64,000 nt of DNA from Panopea generosa (Eukaryota > Mollusca > Bivalvia > Adapedonta > Hiatellidae), in the NCBI GenBank assembly GCA_029582155.1, contig CM055897.1:10096482-10160481 (forward strand). Direction: 5' to 3'. Numbering within the stretch: the first letter of the stretch is position 1; every line of letters starts with the position of its first letter. Positions 49,001 to 55,736 of this stretch are shown piece by piece. A program made the translations under genes and the position numbers. A model generated the notes under the pieces. It made no database searches and was not told the DNA's origin. It saw only the letters and a program-made list of their open reading frames with translations.

Positions 49001-49261
49001 AAGATCTGTAAAAAGCAATAAACCATCAATGTTTTTTGTACGTGAAAGTTCTCTATACAAATAATCTCCAGCTTCCAGTATGTGATCTAGATCCTGCCGG
49101 TCAATCAAGCAAGTTTGCTTCCTAAGAGAATATGACAAAAACATCATACAATTTGTCATGCACTGCTTTCCTCTTGAAGCATCAGAAAAGTGCATATGTC
49201 CCTGACAATGACTAGCTTTAAGAAGAGATTGAAAAGTAATAGTAACAACATCTTCATCCAT
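43073..49261 (-). CDS. Helentron protease-Rep-helicase-endonuclease, right copy
   Basis: The first ATG of the frame is at 49261 (the open frame extends to 49318 without an ATG), giving 2062 residues. Domains in order start with a C76-like cysteine protease (Cys34 in GKQCMTN, Asp158/His160 in FDPHSR) and a DUF6570-like zinc region (about 320-380). The Helitron Rep follows, with HIH at 816-818, a CRFGFP segment, and Tyr995/Tyr999 of AAYIVSYISKG. Then come an acidic linker (about 1130-1210) and a PIF1-type helicase with Walker A GGAGVGKS 1406-1413, Walker B Asp1496/Glu1497 and GDLFQLKPV from 1532. Last is the EEP endonuclease from about 1876 (Asn1876, Glu1903, Asp2011/Asn2013 in GDTN). Relative to the left copy an A-run is one base shorter, so the last residues are off frame and the final SDHKP endonuclease motif is lost. 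The rest is open. It is the best view of the whole fusion protein. Family: Helentron/Helitron2 rolling-circle transposon. Confidence 0.9.
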   Translation of the reverse strand: MDEDVVTITFQSLLKASHCQGHMHFSDASRGKQCMTNCMMFLSYSLRKQTCLIDRQDLDHILEAGDYLYRELSRTKNIDGLLLFTDLPNLVYFGNLYYRYRLCANYFGSMIPGFSSELGMSLDNSLVLTFTLCSTCLVVFHSAAVSIRKVKEEFYVFDPHSRGDDGLCHTDGKSVLILLTTIPQLCAYLRELAKSLSTSPLCLVQFEVHAVHISPLKFPPRHENIVPVTVGDSLTITPSILGKRKKRSVSSSIFPSHSAAKYVFNSSNTFPKTPRKTSNKGQPKIPLKNSNKGKPKTMSFREGIIAKFKEDVRMGPVYVCSCCTQTWFRKSVVDVQKIPKKSSNVLCLQGIKSEGEVEWICLTCSSNIKEGKMPRCAVANGMGFPTKPPELELTSMEERLISPRIPFMQLVEKPRGGQRSLRGNVVNVPTDVNSTVRSLPRSLNDIETVQVKLKRKLSYLHSVMYESIRPNKCVKALKWLLLHSPLFQKEGIVLNEDWQLTDQDDFYDTTNQSVDPTESLEEATASCASNQNQEESNCEQSDGWTEVDNFNDRLTGNTDTLLHPSDVRGLTPLSFAPGEGQIPLGLFQDTHAEILSFPTLYCGQERPCYNSRKVPVYYSDICRWEIRCFDRRAASCIPNLFFKLKVLQIKQIQDKVSQAMRKCVDGTKKFTVSEVLAPSSFDSIVRLNEGYRVLRTLRGSPAYWESAKKDIFAMIRQLGIPTWFCSFSAAETRWICLLKVLGKLVNNKTYSDEEINSLTWIQKCELIKADPVTCARYFNNRVQIFISTVLQSKLEPLGKIRDFFYRVEFQQRGSPHIHILVWVERAPIYGPSSETVSEQFIEKHITCEKNPDIPILINYQTHRHARTCRKKDKPICRFGFPLPPMPVTTILQPLDSKDPLLKKASVDFQKIFQTLTDIKSCEVQDMSFQDFLGLVQMTEESYIKAIRSSLTSPKVFLKRLPSEVRINSYNENLLRAWEANIDVQYIIDAYACAAYIVSYISKGQRGMSALLYEASKEASRAHSDLKQQVRHIGNRFLTHVEICAQEAAYLILQIPMRMSSRVCVFINTTEPESRVFLLKPKDVLEGMPMESTNIESDNIKRYQRRPVELNSCCLADFMSMFQIILPKKVKRRNNSRSADTLPEEDDVDDNKTEDLFILDNDETLSDRSKPEKMAKTVDGEKIVESLQDNVLTEETIDIVNGEEILNHNTDEYIMTDGTVLRKRKIAKVIRYVRYSKALDPENHYREQLMLFFPWRDELFDLIGACLTYEENYALHIHTIRANKQRYEPLGNIIDIVEDQVLLENDSNLVSQEIQHTEEIDSQQQSNYCDMYGCFDPKQTDHTYDLALDLGITRKQLNTTEITTIGMSKEGYMDLARSLNESQQFFFYHVLHLIKTKDTPLYCFLSGGAGVGKSVLTTALYQAVTRFFSKQLGECPDHIKAVLCAPTGKAAHNIGGSTIHSLFCIPANQNFTYKPLDMQQLDTMRVKFRSLRVVFIDEISMVGNRLFNYINRRLQEIFSCTQSFGRVSIIAIGDLFQLKPVMDSWIFEDIKEGYGPLASNLWKEHFQMFELNEIMRQKDDRQFAELLNRLREGNQTDSDLKTLQGCLISEEIASATDIPHLFTTNKEVNSYNESAYNRVDNHCKCVILAIDTVTGSTSECLVEKIKSQIPDDPAKTMGLFKNLHLAENLSAEVCVNVDVEDGLTNGATCLIKRLDFRVLNSKRCSIVWVLFLDSKIGSTMRTKYSHLYNSGICQTWTPILEITRKFSVGRYKACFVTRRQFPLKLASAKTIHKSQGSTMKEAVLHFGQRKQNHMHYVGLSRLQKLEGVHILHLNEHKMSVSNSVVDEMSRLRTDANLWPCIPSLKNDSSNMKIIYHNSRSLHLHMDDLLADTNMTNANIIAITESRLKSTDSQEAYEMPGFNMYRFDDETVTESRSYKGTVIYSKTCISDLRNCLIHDIDTTIATFNYRNSTVQAVFIYCSPRKATVSNFMNFLEELMLLLNTDKPILIMGDTNIDYNNQKSLNPVLERHHLQQVMTKVTTDYGTCLDHVYIKTYMIISLALP

Positions 49262-49419
49262 GATTATGAACTTGCATAAAACCTTGTACTGATTACTTGA
49301 AATTATTGACTTGCACAAGAATCACTTTTAGCAACAGTTCTGTTTTGTTTACTGGCAAATGGCCTATTAACAACTGTATTCAAAGCTCAACTTTTATCTT
49401 TTTTAGCGATCGGTCGTTG

Positions 49420-49526
49420 GTTTAAACATATTTATTCATAAATTATGTACAGCATATTCCACAACATATTTAGTAAAAGGATTGAAACGAAAGAAAATAT
49501 TTCTTATATAGTTTCTCTCCTCAAAT
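49420..49526. other. 107-bp filler between two copies of CGGTCGTTG
   Basis: The target word CGGTCGTTG occurs at 49411-49419, 49527-49535 and 53257-53265, but only once in the matching left-arm site (11566-11574, reverse strand). The element proper fits the second and third copies. The 107 bp between the first and second have no source elsewhere in the window that I could see. Confidence 0.7.
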
Positions 49527-49544
49527 CGGTCGTTGTCGGTACAT

Positions 49545-49965
49545 AGAAACACCGGAAAACACCTAAAACACCGGAAAACACCGGAAAACACCGAAAAACA
49601 CAGGAAAACACCCAAAAAACACCGGAAAACACTTTCAATATATCAAATTTAACATTGATGTGCTTGTTTAATACCAGTTTCTTTATATATTACTCTATTT
49701 ACGACAATTGGATATGTGTTTTTCGGTTTCCAAAGTGAATATTAACACCGGAAAACACTTAAAACACCGGAAAACACCGAAAAACACAGGAAAATACCAA
49801 AAAAACACCGAAAAAGACTATCATTATATCAAATTTATCATACAGTAACTTGTTTAATACCAGTTACTTTATATATTACTCTATTTATGACAATTTAATA
49901 TGTGTTTTTCGGTTTCCCAAGTCATACGGTTAGAAACACCGGAAAACACCTAAAACACCCGGTGA
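49545..49965 (+). repeat. tandem terminal blocks of CACCGGAAAACACC words
   Basis: Blocks of ACACCGGAAAACACC-type words at about 49550-49632, 49743-49819 and 49931-49963 are separated by two related 110-bp segments. Each of these contains CTTGTTTAATACCAGTT and ATGTGTTTTTCGGTTTCC. The left terminus is therefore a tandem array of a roughly 190-bp unit, whereas the right terminus (53160-53256) has one block. Confidence 0.8.
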
Positions 49966-50640
49966 CCGTGAAATCTGGAAAGGTGTGACAATTACCAATA
50001 CTTGCAATATTCTTACAGTTTAATTAAATTTGAACATTTAATTATATTAAATGTAAGAAAAAGCATTAGACAGAATAATGTATGTTTAAGTTTTTATTTA
50101 TCCTCGCACTTTGAACAGGTCATTTTGGCGAGCAGGATAATTATTAAAAGATGATTATCGCAAGTGTATATGATTGATTGATGAATGATTATGATATCTA
50201 TTTGACAATGATTTCTCAAACTTTGAAGATTATATTGAGAACTCGAGAAGATTATGGTTATAAAATTCAATTATCTGCACACACTATTTGGAGGTTGTAA
50301 ATAATTATCATAATATCTGGCTGCAATGTTTTCAATTTCTAAATATAAGGTCTTGTTGGTTTGATGGTTATTTTAAATATATTGAATGTATGTATAATAT
50401 ATGTATGTAATGAGAAACATGAGATGTTTATGTTATAAATAAAGAAATCTAGAATCTTCAATAATGAATCTATATTTGTGTTAGTTCATCAGCTTAAGTC
50501 AATTGATTAATTAATGCAAATATGGATCACAAAACGAAGCCTAATTAGTTAATTATTAAGTTGGGCTTTGTTGACACAAATGTAGAACAAACCTTGATCA
50601 CTCGTATGTCAAATAAGCCCAAGTAATTGCTAAATTAATT
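49966..50640. other. no gene; AT-rich part of the cargo element
   Basis: No supported reading frame. At the end lie two copies of TCACTCGTATGTCAA (about 50598 and 50678), 80 bp apart, just upstream of the SGNH gene. They may be promoter elements. Confidence 0.5.
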
Positions 50641-50707
50641 AATTAATTGAGATTGGTCGAAAAAACTGTAACATGGTTCACTCGTATGTCAACCAAGCAA
50701 AAAACTG

Positions 50708-50715
50708 TATATAAA
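50708..50715 (+). promoter_or_regulatory. TATA box of the SGNH gene
   Basis: TATATAAA lies 55 bp before the ATG at 50770, followed by a C-run. The PHD gene has the same TATATAAA at a similar distance. Confidence 0.6.
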
Positions 50716-50769
50716 CCCCCCCTAATGTGTCTTTATGAACACAATCAAATTGATTTCAATAATATAATA

Positions 50770-51565
50770 ATGTCTTCTTCCTTGAAAATAGCGTTGTATG
50801 GAGATAGCTATATATCACGTCTTGCATTTTATTGCAATTTTGATTTGAAGGTAAGAATTAATGTTTAAACGATTAGTAAACGCATTATTTTTATGATTGA
50901 CTACATATTTATTTAGCTTTAAAATACCACTCTTCTATCTAAAAATAATTTACATACAAATATTATGTTTGCTTGTCCGTGTTTATTTTATACATTAATG
51001 GAGATAAATATTTTATAAACTATATAATTGTATAGGTTTGAATCTGTCTGTTAATATACACATTCTGCTGTTTTACTAATGATTGTTTCCCAATTATTTA
51101 TAGGTACCCGGCAACATACAGTTTTTTGGTAAAGGCGGTATGATGACAACAAAACAAGACCCTGGGAATTTCGAAAGACTCACCATCTTTAAGCCGGACG
51201 TAGTTTTCGTAAATATTGGCGGGAACGATATTTCAAGCACCTCACAACCTGCAGATATCGCCAACAACATTTGTAAATTAGTGTCTTCCCTTAAAAATAA
51301 CGGTGCAGAAACTATATATGTGGCGGAATTGTGTGAAAGGGGTATATTTAAGAAAGATCCTGAATTAAGTAAAAAATGTTTTAATGCCCAGAGAAACAAG
51401 ATAAACATTTTGTTAAGTCGCAACAGCGATTTAAGGTTAGTGAAACTGAACATGCGCTTTCCAAAAGATTATGCAGACGACAAGGTGCATTTCAGGGATC
51501 CAGCAGGACTTTCAAAGTTTTATTATTCAGTTAAGAGAGTTCTATTACAACATAAGACCACGTGA
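50770..51565 (+). CDS. SGNH/GDSL-family hydrolase, two exons
   Basis: Exon 1 is 50770-50850 and exon 2 is 51104-51565, joined in phase 0 across a GT-AG intron (AAG|GTAAGA, TTTATAG|GTA), giving 180 residues. The four SGNH blocks are present in order: GDSY with the nucleophile serine (residues 11-14), a GKGGM glycine block (about 36), VNIGGND with the catalytic Asn block (about 62-68), and the DDKVHF aspartate-histidine pair near the C-terminus (about 155). It is short for the family but complete. SGNH enzymes are esterases or acyl hydrolases; the substrate is not predictable. There is no signal peptide, so it is probably intracellular. It lies in the private insertion of the right arm, opposite in direction to the flanking Helentron gene. 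SGNH domains also occur in some retroelements (CR1 ORF1, Ngaro), but no reverse transcriptase or tyrosine recombinase is near it. Confidence 0.75.
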
Positions 51566-51606
51566 GCATGTATTGATTTAATGTAATAAAAATGTTAGAA
51601 ATGTAA

Positions 51607-51612
51607 AATAAA
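51607..51612 (+). terminator. polyadenylation signal of the SGNH gene
   Basis: AATAAA lies 42 bp after the stop codon. Confidence 0.5.
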
Positions 51613-51795
51613 TACACCGAAAGTATTATTCTGAATAAAAGTAAAAATTGCATGTACGTGTTCATTTGTTTCTATGAAGTAATTATTGGATCAAACGATT
51701 TATTACAGGTCTTCCTTATTCAAACTTGCGAAAAATATCGACCTGGTTGTCAAACACGATTTACCACCAGGGTATAATACAATTATCGAGGTACA

Positions 51796-51948
51796 GTTGT
51801 GAACAACTGCCCATTGTTTTAATAATCTTGTCACTATGTACAAACATTAATTATCGCAAGGGTTATCAATAACTTCGGTTGTGAATAACTGTGCATTGTT
51901 TTAATAAACATCTGTACTCGTCACTATGTCCAAACAATAATTATCACT
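51796..51948 (+). repeat. imperfect 90-bp tandem duplicate between the two cargo genes
   Basis: GTTGTGAACAACTG...CATTGTTTTAATAA...GTCACTATGTACAAACA occurs at about 51796 and again at about 51886, each ending in TAATTATC. Confidence 0.65.
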
Positions 51949-52064
51949 GATGTTAAAGACGCCGATTCGGTTACTTTAAAGGGGTCTAAAAAAACAATGT
52001 GCCCTAATGTGAATTATAATTGTTTGTAATTGTAATTATTGAGATTCCAAATAATTCGAAAATG

Positions 52065-52072
52065 TATATAAA
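52065..52072 (+). promoter_or_regulatory. TATA box of the PHD-finger gene
   Basis: TATATAAA 45 bp before the ATG at 52117, matching the SGNH gene's promoter layout. Confidence 0.55.
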
Positions 52073-52116
52073 CTAAGCCTTGAATCGGACATGGTGTCAC
52101 TTTTTCATATTTCACG

Positions 52117-53149
52117 ATGGATACATGTCCGTGTGTAATTTGCACCAAAGAGTGTCAAAATGATACCATACAATGCTCTAACTGTCTTAGTTGGGTGCAT
52201 GCAAAATGCGCAAAAATGGGTGATAGTGACTTAAAATCATGGTCAATTAAATCTTTGAAATATTTGTGTAAGTGCTGTGCATTCAGTGGAATAGATTACA
52301 ATTCAAGAGCTGCCCTGGCAAGGTAAGACAAATTATTCATTATTCAACGTGTATAATGTTAATATTTTTTATATCATTAATACAACCATTAATGTTTTAT
52401 ACCAATCAATATATTTATTTTTTTTTGCAAATTATTATCATTTTTTAATTTGACGATTATTATAATTATGTGTATTAATATTTTTATTATTATATACTAA
52501 ACGATACGATATTTGGTCATATTTTTTTTTCAACGTGTATATACGATTATTATTTATAAACAATTTCTTATTATTTGATTATTATTAATATTTTTATCAG
52601 TATTATTATTGTCAACGATTATAATTAATCAAAGATCATTATAAATATTATAAATAAAAATCTATATCCACCAAAAAGATTAATAACTTACATACAGATT
52701 TAATTTAAAAAATGTTAAAGATACAAAGTATATAGGGAAATTTTTTATTCATATATATTTCAATGTTTTCTACTAATCTAATCTGTATTTTCAACAAACA
52801 TTTAACAAATACAATTAAACTTTATTCATATCAATTACATACTATAATTAATGTTATAATATGTTTGTATTAAAAATAAAAGATGTTGATATTTACTCAA
52901 TTATTGTTTTTATTATCACTAATTTGTATAAATTATTGATGCCTGTCCAAAACCAATTAAAAAGAATACACACAACAATAATCTATAATGTATTTACAGC
53001 CATTGGTAATTATCACACGTGCCAGATTTCATGGTCACCGCATACGAATAAATGCCGACGTGAGAAACCGAAAAACACCTACTAAATTGTCAAAAATAGA
53101 GTTTACGTATAGTAATTGGTATGAAACATTTACATTTTTAATATTTTGA
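52117..53149 (+). CDS. small PHD-finger protein, probably two exons
   Basis: Exon 1 (52117-52322) encodes a near-complete C4HC3 PHD finger in 68 residues. It has CPCVIC, then CSNC, HAKC and a final CKCC, with the Trp of SWVHAKC two residues before the histidine, as usual. The frame then meets a splice donor (GCAAG|GTAAGA). A possible second exon at 53026-53149 follows GTGCCAG. It restores an open frame with a basic stretch (HGHRIRINADVRNRK) and stops at 53147-53149, giving about 109 residues. An alternative acceptor at 52998 would add only three residues. PHD fingers read histone H3 tails, so this product may tether to chromatin (inference). The intron and second exon are less certain than the finger itself. 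Confidence 0.6.
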
Positions 53150-53311
53150 TACGTTTAATAGTGTTTTCCGGTGTATTAGGGGTGTTTTCCGGTGTTTTTG
53201 GGGTGTTTTCCGGTGTTTTCCGGTGTTTTAGGTGTTTTCCGGTGTTTCTACGCACCCGGTCGTTGTAAATCGATCAGACATTTGTTTTCTTTCGAGTAAC
53301 AACAAAATCAT

Positions 53312-53617
53312 TCTCAATTAAGCATAGTAGTTCCATATAAATGTTCCTACAATTCTCAAGTATATTCTCATGTTACAATGATTAATCTCAAGTTCTCAAT
53401 TAAGCATAGTAGTCTCATATAAATGGTCCTACAATTCTCAAGTATATTCTCATGTTACAATGATTAATCTCAAGTTCTCAATTAAGCATAGTAGTCTCAT
53501 ATAAATGTTCCTACAATTCTCAAGTATATTCTCATGTTACAATGATTAATCTCAAGTTCTCAATTAAGCATAGTAGTCTCATGTAAATGTTCCTACAATT
53601 CTCAAGTATATTCTCAT
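53312..53617 (-). repeat. mirror of the 82-bp minisatellite
   Basis: Same array as 11215-11520, upstream of the right Helentron gene but separated from it here by the cargo element. Confidence 0.9.
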
Positions 53618-54144
53618 GGTATAATCAGTTTGTTCTCATGTTTACATAGTACTCATATAATAATAATTTATGTTGTCATATCGTAAATATAAACGTACTT
53701 GTTATTCAATCACATTTTCTCACAATAAATTTCCTTGGCTTTCAAGTATATGTTTATTTATTTCTGTTTTCATTCAATATTAATAAGTGACTAAAAAATG
53801 ATCAACATAAATTCTGTACCTGTTTAACTTCTGGCAGAGTAATTAGTTTCGCCGAGAAAGGGCTTGCTTTACTGAAGTTATGCACACATTTTCACCAACC
53901 TGTTGGATCCATTTTATTAATAAAATATTTGCGATGCACAATCATTTCCCGTCCCAAGGCAAGAATTTGGTACTATCAATGCCAGACACAGAAACTAGGT
54001 CAACGCTGTTTGCGAAACAATTCTACTGAATTATGTGTAAATTACAGCAAACAATCTACAACTTGAAATGGACACCGTCTGAATATATTACATTATATCA
54101 TATACTACGTATATAAAAGTACAGTTTGCTATCATTTTCTCACC

Positions 54145-54272
54145 TTTCGTATTTCTTTTATGTTGCCAATTTTCGTCAGCTTCTTTTTTTTCCAAAAAAT
54201 GGCCGCTCTTTGATACTACAACCAATCAAATTAGTTGTTTATGTCACATGCAAACATTAACCAATGGGAAGT
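54145..54272 (-). promoter_or_regulatory. mirror of the candidate promoter and leader exon
   Basis: Reverse copy of 10560-10687 with both CCAAT boxes and the GTGAGA donor. The cargo element now separates it further from the coding start. Confidence 0.35.
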
Positions 54273-54775
54273 CAGAATAGTGACGCAATAAGTTTTATAA
54301 CACAGTTCTATAGTAGGGGTCTTCTCAAAGTATATATGTAGACAGATTACATCTAAAATATTTCGGTAAAAAAAAGAAAACATAAACGTTATATGCAAAT
54401 TGAATTGTATTATGAAACGTCACCTAGGTACTTCTTGCACAATAAGAAGTTAATTGATACATAGTTCATGTAGATATAATGACTGTTTAGATCTATACGT
54501 AATTGTGAGTGATCCCTGAAGAAAAATCCGAAAGGTGGTACACCAGATCTTTACATAAAAGTGTTTCCGGCAAATCGTTTCTAATATGCAGCTATGACTA
54601 CGTCACATCCGCATAAAAAGTATTGAAAATAGATTTCCTTTTTGAAATTGAAAATACCATACGTAAAATAAGGGCAAACCTTAATTCCGTGCGCTTTAAA
54701 ACTCTTAAATAGGTTGCCAAAAACAACTAATAACAAACATGTAATTCTCACAACGTTTATATACGTGCTATAACG

Positions 54776-55041
54776 CAGACGGTAGGTGTACTAAATAAAA
54801 CGTCAGGTGCCAAGACCAAACGTACGAAATTAACAAGTAGAAACGACAGTAGGTGTACTAAATATAACCTCAGATGCCAAGACCAAGCGTATGAAATCAA
54901 CAAGTAGAAACGATAGTAGGTGTACTTAATATTACGTCAGGTGCCAAGACCGAGCGTACGAAATCAACAAGTAGAAACGACAGTAGGTGTAAATATAACG
55001 TCAGGTGCCAATACCAAGAGTACATAATTAACAAGTAGGTC
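54776..55041. repeat. 67-bp minisatellite, four copies
   Basis: GTAGGTGTAC or a variant begins at 54782, 54849, 54916 and 54983, exactly 67 bp apart. The unit contains GCCAAGACCAAGCGTACG and CAACAAGTAGAAACGA. From 55042 to 55736 I see no gene. Confidence 0.85.
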
Positions 55042-55736
55042 TAAAGTCGAGGGTAAGGGGCTGCGGAGACAAATCTTGAACAGCAATTCAAATCTAGAAC
55101 TTAGGTTTCAACTCGTTTACTGTCACAACGTACATCGCCTAAGATGGTAGGGAATTCTATAACGGGAGATACAGGGGGAAAGGAACATTTCGTACTATCG
55201 ATATAGGCAACGGATCTTCTATATTGAAAAGGGTGTGTGGGGAAGAGATTGGGACCTTGGGATTTCAACATTGGAACCAGGAACGTTCCCCGTGATTTCT
55301 TCAACGCTTCCAACCGCTGCTTTGTGCAACATGTCTAACCGGCAATGCTGGCTCCATATATAGATAGCAAATTCTACCAATGGTGTTACTAAGGTCCATT
55401 AACATAAGTTCCTATCGGTTCTAGGACCAGCGGTATGTTAAATGATAGAACAATGTGTATGAAGTCGCACAATCAAGTACTAGGCAATGGAGCATACAGT
55501 TAAACAGTTGTTGTAATCAAATATATTTTCATTTGATTTAAATACTCGACATGTACAGAAACATATATTAGAGAAACATTTTTTGAAGACGTAGTAGCTC
55601 TTAAATGAAATATGTTACCGTTTCACTGTGTTATCCCAATATTATATAGAATTACCAAGATTTCTCGGTTAAAAAAAAAGTAAAATTGTTAATTTTTTTC
55701 AGATCAGGATATATTACTAAATACAAAATATAAACG

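Larger units (their letters stand above)
49536..53256 (+). mobile_element. cargo-bearing TIR element with 9-bp target duplication (Mutator-like?)
   Basis: The inverted ends share GGT(A/G)C(A/G)TAGAAACACC followed by repeated CGGAAAACACC(T)AAAACACC words for about 50-60 bp. They are flanked by the 9-mer CGGTCGTTG at 49527 and 53257. The left palindrome arm holds the empty site. Nine-bp duplications and long TIRs point to the Mutator-like superfamily, but no transposase is visible, so the superfamily is inference. The left end contains three tandem TIR-like blocks (from about 49550, 49743 and 49931). Two small genes on the plus strand, an SGNH hydrolase and a PHD-finger protein, form its cargo. 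The rest is AT-rich. Confidence 0.75.
31734..54623 (-). repeat. right arm of the giant inverted repeat
   Basis: Reverse-complement copy of 10209-29460. It is 22.9 kb long because it carries a private insertion of about 3.85 kb (49411-53265) and a longer G-run. It lacks the 226-bp MITE insertion of the left arm. The breakpoints are sharp on both sides: CTTTATAAATCAAAG at the inner end and GCATAAAAAGTAT at the outer end. Confidence 0.95.

Noticed and set aside
49536-53256. Cargo element read as a CR1-type LINE because of SGNH plus PHD domains
   Set aside because: No reverse transcriptase, genes are separate and spliced, ends are inverted repeats, and a 9-bp target duplication is present.
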